Assembly: GCA_020536535.1 (NCBI GenBank)
Contig: JAHLWZ010000908.1
Coordinates: 1 to 50,982 of the forward strand
DNA from: Pelomyxa schiedti
Taxonomy: Eukaryota; Evosea; Pelobiontida; Pelomyxidae
Length of the DNA: 50,982 bases
Direction of reading: 5' to 3'
The position numbers were made by a program, and so were the translations under genes. Below are positions 37,699 through 50,682 of this stretch, one piece after another. Positions within the stretch are counted from its first letter, which is position 1, and each line of letters starts with the position of its first letter. A model generated the notes under the pieces. The model searched no databases. It was not told where the DNA came from and saw nothing but the letters and a program-made list of their open reading frames with translations.

Positions 37699-39999
37699 TT
37701 ACCGGGAGACCAGGGCAGAAGACATCTTTGGCCGGACTTTTTCTATGTGCACTCCAAGCAGAGCTAGTGCTTCCGGAGGTGCAAATTCCAGGGTAGTGAT
37801 AGAAAGAGACGCGGATTCAGAATGCTTGGACAATGTCAGTAGGTAGAATAGAAATACTGCCATACCTCAGTGAGGGCACGATTTGCAGATTCGAGTGTAG
37901 GGAAAACTGCCCATGCAGAGGAATGTGTTGGGGTTTGTTGGACTGGGAGTAACCGGGTAACGTCAAGCGATTCCAGGAACCTACCGACTTGCTCAGATTC
38001 TACTTTCTCATAGGAGCAATGAACAACATGGTTAGTGTGGGCTATCTGACCAAATCCAGGTCCTGTGGGGAAAAAATTTTACTCCACTTACGAATATTTG
38101 AAACGAAAAAGTACCTAGGTGAATCTGTTTGATGGAGATGGATTTACGGCAAGCTTGGAACCCAATCCAAGAAACATTGAGCCGGGTACCACCCAGCGCT
38201 TTCCTGGCGTCTAAAGTTGCGCATAAATCTCGGCACACCAACCCACATCCAACACACAGTATCCCACCGTCACCCATTATGCCAATCCAAACCTGCCTTT
38301 CATTGCCGAGCGCCATTCCAACATCATCCAGAAATTTCCCATGTGTGTAGGAAGAGTGCACACAAGTACAGTTACCAGACTGCCTACAGGAATATTTTGA
38401 ACTGGCACAAGATGAAAAAGCACGCAGTCTCAGGTCGAACCCCTCACAGTTGTTTTCAGAAGAATGTGTATGTGCCGTGGGATTCGTAAAATCAAACTCC
38501 ACTTCAAACCTGGCACCATAAGGGTCTTTTGACGCAGCCAGCATAACACACAAGCGGCTCCCACATAGATTCCCAGTATTGCCCAGTTGGAAACCAATCC
38601 ACCCGTAATCGGCCTTTTCCAGTCTCCAAGCATCACTCCACGTAACACCTGAATCAGCACTAACGTCTGTGTAACTTTTCTTGAAGACACTTTCCTCTAA
38701 TGGTCTTATCACTTCCGCTGAAAATTCAGTGTAGTTACCACAAAGTGGTACAATCTGGGCACCTTCACAGCACTCTTGAATCAGTTCACTTGAATCGTCA
38801 TCAGTAGTAGATTTGTTTACGCCCCAGTTTGCGTCATCCGTCTCACCTTGGGATTGCAAAGTAGAAGCTTGAGTAGTTGCTTCAGTTTGAAAAAGAGCCT
38901 CACTGTGAAATGTTCCACGTCCCCTCCGTGTAACTGGAACTTGGGTTGTCTCTGTAGCTGCACTTGTAGGCTGGTTACTGTGTACCTCTGCTACGAGTGG
39001 CTGTGGGAGTGGGTCACTGGTAACTGCAGAACTATTATGTCCATTCGTGTGATGCGTATCATCTTCTTCCAAACACCGCAATGAACCTCCAAAAGTCCCT
39101 CTTCCACGTCTAACTCGCGGGGATTCCTCTGGTGCAGAAGCCTGTGTGGACCGTACTTGTCTCGGTTGCTGTGCCTGCTGTTGTGCTTGTTGTCGCTCTT
39201 TTTGTTGTTGTACACGAGGTGATACCCAGATTCTGGTTCTCTTTGTGGAAGGAGCTTCACAAGTTGAATCAATGGTTGCTGCTTGCATGGGTGGGGGAGA
39301 TGCAGGGTTTTTGTGAATTCGGGCTTGAATGGCATCTCTTTGGGATTTAAACTCATTTGCAAGAACTTGTAAGAAACGAGGATTCGTGCTCATGAGTGGG
39401 AGAGGGATGGCACTAATATCCACAGATACGAACCAATCCCTTAAAGTCAACAAGGATTTTAGCTAGACAGAGTTCAGAGAAAGAAGAACGAAGTACATAA
39501 AATAAGCAATGAGGGGGGAAATTCAACAACAAAGAAATGAAAAAGTAAAAGGTAAACCAACTCAGAGGGATCAACAAACTGCAGGCGGGGAATCGTCAGA
39601 ACTAGCGGCACAAGATTCCACAGAGCTTCCCCCCACAGTTTTCTTTGACACACCACATCGCGCTGCACGCACAACAACAGTCTTATCTGCCCCCCAACCA
39701 GGAGAATGTGCAGTAACCACATCCGATGGGTATTTGAATGAAACGTGATGCAGTAACCATCGGAAATGCGGGGTCAACGGCGGAAACAAAACTGCATACG
39801 AACTGCACGCAGTATCCGCCAAAACGCCAGCACGAGAAGCGTCGCCATCGTCAGATCTCGCAGGTGCAGTGGCGAGATCGTACAGCCGGTCCAAGTCACG
39901 CTCAACGAGCTCCATAAATCTCCAATTTTGAGCAACGCACATAGCCGAAGTGAGTTTGAATATAGCGCAGATCTCGTTCGACGTGCTACCGTCGTCCAT
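37699..39999 (-). CDS. R3H-domain protein, R3HCC1-like, with extra middle domain
   Basis: Four exons keep frame: 39999-39580, 39462-38115, 38062-37866 and 37824-37699, giving 696 aa. Exon 1 holds an R3H domain (FPPLTPHFRWLLHHVSF, signature R-x3-H, then KTVVVRA), which binds single-stranded nucleic acid. Exon 2 starts with a Q/R-rich linker that contains two RRGRGTF motifs, then a Cys- and Trp-containing region of about 200 residues (WSDAWRLEKADYGWIGFQLG to SWIGFQACRKSISIKQIHLG) that I do not recognise. Exons 3-4 form an RRM-like end: HVVHCSYEKVESEQVGRFLE, SSAWAVFPTLESANRAL and EKVRPKMSSAL, similar in order to the end of animal R3HCC1 proteins. RNA binding is inferred. The start is the first ATG; a TTG-led extension upstream was not used. 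Confidence 0.72.
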
Positions 40000-41306
<1,307 letters not shown>

Positions 41307-41585
41307 CAATAAGTTTCAAAAAAAAATCATTTGTGGAAAAGAAAAAAAGAAATTCAAATGTGTTATCTGATAGCTTGATGGCTTCTTTTCTTCGTGGTTC
41401 TTACAGTTGAATTTATTGTTTCCTCCATCTGCAGTTGCAATTGTTTTCTCCTTATTGCTCTTTATATTTCGTAGATCTTTTCTTTTCTTTTTAGCAGTCT
41501 AGTGCACCCACTTTCGTTTTTTTTTTCTTCACACTCCCCTTTGGTCGTATCCCTCGCGGATTCATCCACACTTCGACTGCTCTAA

Positions 41586-42452
41586 ATGCCTCCTAAACTT
41601 GATCCCAACGAGAAGAAAGAGAGTACGTTCCGCATCGCCTCGTTCGTTTTTTTTTTTCTTGTATCGTATCGTTTTCCCCTCCAAACGTTCCCGCAAACCC
41701 TCGTGTTTACGAAGCGACACCATCGCTTTTTTTTTTTTTTCTGTCGCTCGCTTTCGGTCACTGTTCACTAATGCTGTTCTTGCTCTTGTGCAGTTTTGGT
41801 CAAGGCCATCGGTGGTGAGGTCGGAGCAGCCGCCACACTTGCCCCCAAAATCGGTCCTCTTGGTCTGGTGAGTGTGTCCTTTTTCTTTGTTTTCTTATTT
41901 ATAACTCGTGAGAGCTTACTAACTGGTTTTTTTTTCCTCGTGCAGTCCCCCAAGAAGGTCGGAGAGGATATTGCCAAAGCAACACAGGACTGGAAGGGAC
42001 TGAGAGTCACTGTGAAGCTTATCGTTCAAAACAGAAATGCAACAGTCGAGGTTGTACCCAGCGCTTCATCGCTGATCATTCAGGCCCTTCACGAGCCAGT
42101 CCGCGATAAGAAGAAGGAAAAGAACAGTGAGTAGCAAACGCCTCCCTTAACTATAACGAAATTAAGTTCTAACCTTCACATACCACTCACAGTTAAGCAC
42201 TCTGGCGATCTTTCCTTGAACGATATCATCGAAATTGCCCGAAAAATGAGGGATAGGTCCCTTTCCAAGGACCTGGTGAGTCACAACCCCATTTACTATT
42301 CCGGTGGGGGTACTAATGCTATCCAATAGAAAGGAACAGTCAAGGAGATGCTCGGCACCTGCACATCCATTGGCTGCACCGTTGACCACAAGCACCCAAG
42401 AGAGACCGTCAAGGCCATCAACGCCGGAACCGTCGACATTCCAGACATGTAA
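41586..42452 (+). CDS. RPL12: 60S ribosomal protein L12 (uL11)
   Basis: Five exons keep frame: 41586-41622, 41794-41867, 41946-42126, 42193-42275 and 42330-42452, giving 165 aa, the normal eukaryotic length. It starts MPPKLDPNE and has the family stretches [40 protein letters not shown] and [15 protein letters not shown]. uL11 sits at the base of the ribosomal stalk in the large subunit. Introns end after TACTAAC (second), TTCTAAC (third) and TACTAAT (fourth), giving clear branch-point candidates. This gene is the best calibration for intron rules in the window. Confidence 0.97.
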
Positions 42453-42956
42453 ACGACATACAATATAACCAGTGCTTTGTGCTCTTCATTCTTCTGTTCT
42501 TTAGAAAAACAAGGCAACAAGATGAAAGAAGTTTTTCTTCAGTATCCTACTCCCCCAGGGAACCTTTTTTTTTTTCTTCTTTCAATGCACATCGTTTCCC
42601 CAAACAAAGAAAAACTGAAAATGAACAAACAAGAAGCCAAAAACCGGGTCGTGTGGGGTCACCAGATTTCGGTTCGGGGCAGTACCCTGGCTTTGGGTTC
42701 CATCAAAGGACACTAACAGAAACCTTTCGTGGAAACCCCCAAATCTGTATTTGGTCAAAACAATAAAAAAGCCCCGAACAAGGGGAAGCAACAAAGTGCT
42801 TTGAACGCACTCACCGTTTCGCGGTGACACCTTAATCTCCCGGCTCCTAATTCCCAATAGTCGAGTGTGCCTGACGCACCACGAAAACACAACCAAAAAA
42901 AAACCTAAAGCATAAACAGTCCGTAACAGTAAGAGGCATCCTTGGTATTGTGAAAG
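42453..42956. other. Intergenic region between RPL12 and RasGEF
   Basis: 504 bp: 3' UTR of RPL12 with AATAAA at 42762-42767 (far from the stop, so possibly not the one used), then the RasGEF promoter. An inverted repeat TCACCG/CGGTGA with a 5-nt loop lies at 42811-42827. Short ORFs here have no protein-like features. Confidence 0.4.
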
Positions 42957-45900
42957 ATGGCAGATCCAGAGCCACACCGGGAAGAGGATTCAAAAGACTC
43001 ATCTTCCTCACAACAGCAGCAACAATCACATGCCCCACCTCAAACAACACAAGCACAACCACTATCAAGCCCGGAACAACAACCGGCAACGCCAAGCCCC
43101 ACGATGACACCCCGCGGGAACCAAATGAAAACACCGCACGTGTCTTCCTCGGCAAGACGTGGTATAGAGGAAACATCACCAGAACCAGAAGACCGTCACC
43201 ACCGGCACGGTCGCCACAGGCACCATCACCACCACTTACATGACAAAAAGCACGATGACAGCAGTATAGATGACTCAACTTCACCCGAACGATCACTTGA
43301 ATCCGCAACAGCAGAACAAAGCCCTAATGCTAAAGACACTAGTGGCACATCACCCTCAGAGGGAGGAAGTGACTCCTCGAAGAACAGCCATAGAAGACGC
43401 CATCACAGTGTTTGTAGTATGCAATTCCTCTCCCATCCCTTCCTTTTTGGCAGGGTTGCGCCTAACCAGCTGTTTTTTTGTCCATATATTTGGTCTACAT
43501 TCACCAGATGTTGACAGCGAATCTTCTTTCGGTTCTGGGAGGTCCACATCTTTATCAGTCTCTGAGACATCATCACCTTTGTTATCTGTAATTTCCTGTG
43601 GCGCTTCGCTTGCTGTTCCTAAGAGCAGTCACCTTTCTGCTTCTGCTTCTTCATATACATCACAAACGAATTTGTTGTCACCACCAACACCATCTTATAG
43701 CATGTCCAGTTTGCCACGTCCTTTGAAAGGTTCATCTTTAAGGGAAGCCACATCCGACTCGGCTGCTGTAACGCTCACTGTTCCTCCTACTCCTATTATC
43801 GCCACCATGCCTCGAATCAAGTCGTTTGATTCATTTTCCTTTTCTACGTTACAAGATACACCGCCTTCTCAACAACTCGTACCAGAGCCAACCACAAACT
43901 CCGATTCTCAGTCCCTTAGAACATCAGCCAAGCTCTCCACTGACACTGTAACTACGCAAACAACCCAGCTGTCATCACTAGAATCTACACACCAGAACAC
44001 TACATCCTCTGCTCCGAGCATCTCCCCTCCTGGGACTCTTACTCCCCATGTTCACACACCTTCTCCTCTCAGCACGTCACATAGTGGTGGCTCCGCTGCA
44101 CGTAGTAATACAACTTCACCACCAGGATCACGTTCCTCTGACTTTTCTCCAAATTCCCTGAATTTCCTCTCACCCCCCTTGCCATTCAGTAGTACCACAA
44201 GTGTCAGTAATGGTCTTCGAGCTCCAAGGTCTTTGCAGCCCCGTACTGCAGCTCCACAACCACTTCCAATGCCAGTGGCGGCACCCACACAGGGATTATC
44301 TAGCAAGTCACCCGGAATCCGGCGTTCACGTGTCACTATACGGCCCTTTCCTGTTTGTGGAACAGCATCAAGCCCACCAAAAATTCCAACGTTGGACTCC
44401 ATTGTCCCAAAAGGGGAAGTCCCTGTGGCTGTATTGACTGTACCTGCGGATATGATAGGAGATGGCATTAGTGAAATGCATCACACAGGAATGTTTGTGA
44501 TGTGCCCATCATGTCGTGTAACATCAAACTTGAATGATACTGGCCTCATGTTCGTAGTAGGTGTGGTGCAACTCTTTTGAGGCCAAACCTAATTAATTTC
44601 CCTTCCAGCACACAGGAGAGCTTGTTCTGTGGATCAATGTTTGTTCCTTCATGCTTTTCCCAGTTTCACTTACCTAACTTTTAGATTCCCCCTTGACTCA
44701 AGTGAGCACTAAAACAACAAAATGAAGTAACAAAACCACATAGCAACACTTTTTTTTTTTTTTTTTGGTAACAAAGAGGTGACACTCACTTCTTTTAGGG
44801 TGGTGAGTCCGACGGAGCACAACCTGACTCTCCTATGGTAACACTTAAGATTTATAACTTTTAAATGTAATCTTTTACAATGCAGGTACCTCCACTTTCA
44901 CTTGCTGTTCCCTCACGAATAGGATCTCCACCAAATAAGCAATCTGGAAAGATCACTACCACTTCTACCACAACTACAATCAGTTCTCCCAGGCAATCAC
45001 GTGAGGGGTCTGACCCATCTGATGTATCGGCTCCTTCTTTTCAATTTAAAGTTGACTTCACATTTTTAGCCGAACAAGAATGACCCTTCAAAAACGGGGG
45101 ATGGGAAAATGGTTAGTACCTTTGTGGAAGAAAACATTTAATGTTGCACAGAATTTCAAGAGATTTTTCTCAGTCATGGATAGGAAAAAGTCTGGCAAAG
45201 GTTCTCTCAGTTCCAATTTCGATGCCAGCACTCTGATTTCTTGCAACTCTCCATCCCCTTCTGTGAACATGCTAACCTTACCTCCCCAATCGTCGCCAAG
45301 TCCCTCCATTAACAGCGCATCCTTTATCAACACTATCAACACTCTCAACACTCTTTCAAGTGGCACACCCCTCATCCCATCGTCAACACCATCTCTTCCC
45401 CCAATGGTCAAACCTCCAAAACCGGTAGGGTTTAACAGCCTTTTTGTTTGGTTAACTTGACCCAGGAGGAACCAGAGGAAATTATGCCCGATTACAGTTC
45501 GGATTCTCGATGGTTTGAACTTGGAAAACCGTTCACACCAGAAAACAGCAAATTTCTTGATGTTGAAGATGAAACAGGGAGCAAATGCAAGCAACTTCAG
45601 GGGGCTACCTTATGTAAACTATTTTACCATTTCACAAATGAAAGCTATAATCCAAGTAAATGTGAATTTCTACTTTCCTCTTCATCAAACAAACACAGAA
45701 AAGGACGACTTTGAAGCAGGAGCTTTTTTGCTCACATATCGTGTATTTACAACTGCTCTGGATTTAATGGATCTATTGCGTCTAAGGTTGTTATATACTT
45801 CTAATGCCTCATGTATTTATTTGCTATCCTAGATTTTTTGCACCACGACCAGCAAACATGACATGGCAAGACTTTAAAACACAGAAGTTGGCCTTTATTC

Positions 45901-47572
45901 GAGTCAGGTAATTAAAGTTTCTATGCAACTTTTCTTCTATGCAGCTTTTCAATACAACAAACAAAAATCCAACTCTCCAAATATCAGGTGTCTCAATTTA
46001 CTGAAGTTGTGGTTTATGCTCTGTCCTGATGATTTTTGCAATCCAGAAGTGGAAGAAAAATGCAAGCAGCTTATTGCTGAACTTGCTGCAAGAATGCCAT
46101 CGGCTCTGTCACTACTTACTCTTTTGAAAAAAGCGGTAACTGCCTACACTGAAATAATATCTCCTTTTTAATATCTTCAAAAGACGTCAGGTTCGTCGCA
46201 TGTCAATGCAAATGTTGGAGTAGCACAACACCTTCCTCCACCAATAATTTTTGAGGAAATGTCTGCTACCCCTAATTTTGACGACATGCATCCTGAAGAA
46301 GTATGTTCTACCGTCACCGAATTTGACCTGTTGATTCTTTTTAATGAACTTTTTTTTTTATCAAACTCAGGTTGCACGCCAAATGGCTCTGATAGAATCC
46401 GAAATATTTATGAAGATGAAACCATATGAATTTGTATATTATGTAACAGAAAAGAGAAATCCCGACAAAGCTCCACACCTCAACAGGATGGTGAAACTCA
46501 CAAATAGGGTAAAGCAACACAAGCCATGGTGTTGTTTAATTTTCTGCAGCACTCGAACTGGGTTTCCACGGAAATTCTCCAATCGCCTGATATAAAATCT
46601 CGCGCTCTTCTCCTCAAGAAATTTATATGCATTGCAGAAGTGTTCTTCATACCTTTTTTTTCTTTTTTTTTGACCACAGTGTAGCATTGCTTTGCTATAC
46701 ATAATTATCACGCTGTAATGGAGATAATGTCCAGTCTACAAAGTTCAGCTATACATCGACTCAAGTCCACTTGGGCTGTGCGATTTTCTTCCTTTTCTTT
46801 TCTTTTGTTGATTCTTTTTAGTTACTCCCTGAACAATCGTGGGAGACTTTTGAAAAACTTCAAAAATTTGGCGATGCCACTGGCAACTTCCAAAATTATC
46901 GGACAGCCATCCAGGAGGTTCTCGGTTCTTACCATGCAATCCCTTGTATTCCATATATTGGTGCCGTTCACTTTCTTTTTTTTTTTTCCCCTTCAACTTA
47001 CTTGTAACAGGTCGTTATATAACAATGTGTGTATTTACAAACGAAGGCAATCACGATACTATTGATCTTCCTACTGGAGAAAAGTTAATAAATTTCGCCA
47101 AGTGGAGATTGCTGGCACTCCCACTGAGGTTTAATTCTACTTTACTTGGTTCCTTGCTTACCCCAAAAGGGAAATTGAGAAATTTCAAAGGACCGAGTAC
47201 CACTTTGTTGCGGTTCCCTTCATACAAGACTATATGCAACAGTGCAACGTTGTAAACGAAGAAGAAGAGCTGTACAGGATGAGTTTGGCAGTAGAAGAGA
47301 TACGGAAAACAGCAAGAGGTACTGCCGGAAAACCACCAAAGGAATTGGACAAGGCACAACGGACTGTCATCGAAAAAATGTCAAAAGAAATACTAAGGTA
47401 AGAGCCCACCCCCTGAGGAAAAGACCCCCCACTGATTCCCTCTTTACCTCAATGCCACAGGGAAGACAAAAGAAAGATTCAGAAAAACCCCACAATTGAA
47501 ACCAAACGATTACGGTCCTCATCAAGCGCCAACGTGACAGAAGCAATGAGGGATCGGTCTAGCTCCGAGTGA
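42957..47572 (+). CDS. Ras guanine nucleotide exchange factor (RasGEF_N + RasGEF)
   Basis: A multi-exon gene of roughly 1,000 aa. From ATG 42957 the first half (to about 45430) is low complexity, rich in S/T/P/Q with a His-rich patch (about 43200-43245). A RasGEF_N module follows: GATLCKLFYHFTNE, then DFEAGAFLLTYRVFTTALDL (about 45710-45780) and CLNLLKLWFMLCPDDF (about 45990). The catalytic Cdc25 domain spans about 46240-47300: VARQMALIESEIFMKMKPYE, SSLQSSAIHRLKSTWA, SWETFEKLQKFGDATGNFQN, YHAIPCIPYIG and FAKWRLLA. A basic tail ends at TGA 47570-47572. It loads Ras-type GTPases with GTP. Amoebozoa have many RasGEFs of this N-domain plus Cdc25 layout. Confidence 0.88.
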
Positions 47573-47764
47573 TTTTCCTATGAGAATAATTTACCAGTCC
47601 GTATCTTGTGCCTCTTGAGGAGACACAACCAAGGGACCTATACAAACTGTATAACCAAAACAAACAAAAAAAAAAAAACAAAAAAAATTAAATTGATTGT
47701 ACTGCACGTTTTTTCCACCGTGTGCACCTTTTGTGGCCGTTGTTTTGGCTTTTTATTCGCCAGG
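47573..47764. other. Short region between RasGEF and NamZ-like genes
   Basis: 192 bp with an A-rich tract at 47660-47690. The frame of the next gene is open backwards through it and encodes a basic then hydrophobic stretch (LIVLHVFSTVCTFCGRCFGF), but contains no ATG. Confidence 0.4.
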
Positions 47765-49521
47765 ATGCAGACGGGGTTGGACCGCATTTTATTGGAAGGA
47801 GTAGAATGGGCTACTGTGTTGGGTCATAAAGTTGGTCTGTTGACGAATGCAAGCGGCAGAACCAGCGCCACTTTCTTGTCAACTTTGGCAGTTCTTCGCT
47901 CTGTTGGGGCAAGTTTCCGACTCGTTTGACATTCGTCGTTGCTACATTATGAAATGTGGGAGGGGTGCAGGGGCATGTGAAAGTGGGAATGACAACTTAT
48001 ACATACGAAAGGTTGAAGTTGTTGCTTTGTTTGCACCAGAACATGGACTTGCGGCTGCAGTGCCTGACGCGACGCACGTGGGCTCCTATGTTGACAAGGC
48101 TACAGGGCTGCCCGTTTATAGGTTAGTTCTAGTAATTCTGAATGAGTGTTATTATTGTAGTGGTGACATGCTATTAATCAGTCTGTACGACCGTGCGACG
48201 AGAATGCCAAATCGTCAACATCTGCAGGGTATTAATAGCGTTATCTGTGATATACAAGACGTTGGAGTCAGATTTTACACTTTTGTGTGGTCACTGTACT
48301 ATACAATGGAGGCTGCAGGTTCATGATCCTTGGATTTTTTAAGCACAATTTTTACTGTAACTAGCCGAGGGGGGAGTAGAAGTTATAGTGCTTGATAGAC
48401 CGAATCCTCTTGGAGATGGTGTAGCTGGTCCTTTACTTCTTCCAGAGTTGCAGTCCTTTGTCGGGTTGAAGCCACTTCCGATACAGGTGCGACGAATTTG
48501 GGGAATCCTATTGCTGACCAATTTCAGCACGGACTCACTCTAGGGGAATTGGCACTACTAATGAGGTCTCTGTGGGTTCCGCGTTGCAGAGTACGTATAG
48601 TTCACTGCAATAACTGGAGCCGGCAACCCTGGGAGGGGACAGGTTTCCTTTACATATTTTTATTCTTCGTTTAGATGTGTGGTTCTTTGTAGGACTCCAT
48701 TGGGTTCCACCTTCTCCAAATATGCCTCACATTTCCACAGTGAAGCAGTATCCAGGTATTATTTTTACTCTGTAATGGACTTTAATTACTTGCCCAAGGT
48801 GCCTGCTTTATCGAAGGAACAAACCTATCTGAGGGAAGAGGCACCCCTTTACCTTTTGAAATCACCGGTGCACCCTGGATTGATTCCGAGAGTCTGGCCT
48901 CAACACTAAATGCAAGTTCCTGAAATGTAGCACAAAATTCAACTCACATTCCCAAAGAAACTACTATCTCAGTATGGTTCCGTTATCCGGCCGCATACAT
49001 TCATTCCCACCGCAAGTAAGTGGACAGGTGAAGAGTGTCAAGGTATTTAGCAATTTCTCCGTTTTCCCAAGTGATGCTAACTTCACCGGTAATGGTTCAT
49101 TTCAGGGATTCAGGTCTACATTAACTCTTCAGCCCTTTGGGACCCGATTTGCACATGGTTGTGCATAATCTATGTCATCATGTGCGCTCATCCCGGTCAT
49201 TTCTCTTGGCTTCTTCCCAATTCCTCTGGAGTGGAAGCTGGCACTGAGTGAGTTTGTGAATTCATTCCTTACCTTATATGGTTTCCTCTGAGATCACATC
49301 TTGCCAGTTACCACTTTGATAGACTTGTTGGGACCCAATTGGTCCGAGCGGAACTCGAATCTGCCAGGACCAATTGCACTCCACCAGGTGAGATTGTATC
49401 CCAAATTCACCGTGGGTGGGCCAGTGACTGTGATCAATTCTGTGCTCTCAGAGCTAGGTTCCAGATATATCACAAGTCTGGAGCCTTGAACTCCACAATT
49501 GATAGAGATTCACTCATCTAA
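47765..49521 (+). CDS. namZ: NamZ / DUF1343 exo-beta-N-acetylmuramidase-like protein
   Basis: A bacterial-type peptidoglycan-sugar hydrolase split by introns. From ATG 47765: [20 protein letters not shown] then [33 protein letters not shown] (about 48015-48075); [20 protein letters not shown] (about 48240-48300); [17 protein letters not shown] (about 48390); [10 protein letters not shown] (about 48710); [20 protein letters not shown] (about 48810-48870); and a C-terminal helix [18 protein letters not shown] with [11 protein letters not shown], stop at 49519-49521. NamZ enzymes release N-acetylmuramic acid from peptidoglycan chain ends. In a bacteria-eating amoeba it could serve digestion. The frame is open upstream and reads a signal-like hydrophobic segment but lacks an ATG, so a secretion signal on an upstream exon is possible. 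The 48880-49330 exons are less certain. Confidence 0.85.
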
Positions 49522-49811
49522 CAGCACTGTGTGCCACATCCTAAGGATCAGAAGAACTCATAGATCTCCTCGTTACCTTGATTTTCACATGGCCGAAAAA
49601 CCAAGTGGAAGGAAATTTCCGGTAGGGAAACATGATAGACGGCAAAGAAAAGTTTGAAATTTGATGGAAGCTGAAAGAATGACGCCAGGCGTTCCACAGA
49701 AATTACCCTAAACCGAGTTGCTTTTTTTGAAATTTTACTGCCTACCGCCCTATTTAAAGGACTGCCTACCGTGTCCGCCTATCATAATTTTTAAATAAAA
49801 AAAACCCGCCA
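49522..49811. other. Intergenic region between NamZ-like and START genes
   Basis: 290 bp, AT-rich towards the right end (an A run just before ATG 49812). The phrase GCCTACCG occurs twice (about 49740-49768). No gene-like content. Confidence 0.35.
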
Positions 49812-50682
49812 ATGTCTGCGACAAACAAGTCTAGTAATTTGGAGATCTTCGCTGGGGTCGACATCGCCCACTTGGTCGAAGCCGAATTACCGAGTGTATT
49901 ATCACTTGTATCATCTTCATCTTGGTCTCGCGTTACGAACAAGGTACCTTGTCGCCGCTCGTTTGTTTCTTTTTTTTCCTCCGTACTCATCGTAATGCGT
50001 AGAACGACATTACAGTAAGCAAACAGACCGTGAATGGCCGAACCGCATTTTTGACACGCTCCGTGTTGCCTTTCGCGTTCTCGGACGTTGTGAGAGCAGT
50101 CGTGGATCCCAAGGAACACAAGTTCTACGACAGCGCTATCCTGAGCTACGACGTAATCCAGACCCTTTCGGATTCGGAGTCTTATAAGGCCGACATTGTT
50201 CGTCTCGTTAGCGCTCCTGCAGCAAGTAAGGCTTTATGAATCCTAATGTGTTAGGTTCCTAACTGTCTAACCCAGGAGGGATGATCGCTGCAAGAGAATT
50301 CGTTGACGCTCGAATCATAGTGCCCATTCAGGACGGCATTGCCATAATGCAGAAGTCCATTGACTGTGGCCCTGTACAAGAAAACAACGAGGTGATAGTC
50401 CGGGGTTGGACCTTCCCTTCCGGCACAATCATCTATCGCCGCAAAGATGGAACAACAGAAGTAGTCGAACTTGTTAACACTGACTTGAGGTTGGACCCTT
50501 TCACTAACTACTAGTAGTACTTACCCTTTCCCTATAGAGGCAACATACCTGTGTGGTTGATAAACAAAACCATGCCCACTGTGCGGTGTTCCCTGCACAC
50601 CAAACTCTTCGAGTACCTCTCCAATGCCTCTGGGTCCTCTAGTTCTACAAGCAGCAGTGAAGGCGAGGGTGACAGTGAGTAA
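49812..50682 (+). CDS. START-domain lipid-binding protein
   Basis: Four exons keep frame: 49812-49943, 50003-50225, 50276-50489 and 50538-50682, giving 237 aa. The single START domain covers nearly the whole protein: LPFAFSDVVRAVVDPKEHKF, SYDVIQTLSDSESYKADIVR, AAREFVDARIIVPIQDG, EVVELVNTDLRGNIPVWLIN and KTMPTVRCSLHTKLFEYL. A short S/E-rich tail follows. START domains hold one lipid (sterol, phospholipid or ceramide) and move it between membranes; the ligand cannot be told here. No signal peptide or membrane span, so probably cytosolic. Introns carry CTAAC near their 3' ends. Confidence 0.88.

Noticed and set aside
47765-49521. Bacterial contamination as the source of the NamZ-like gene
   Set aside because: The coding motifs are interrupted by GT-AG introns like those of neighbours, and the flanks are eukaryotic genes.
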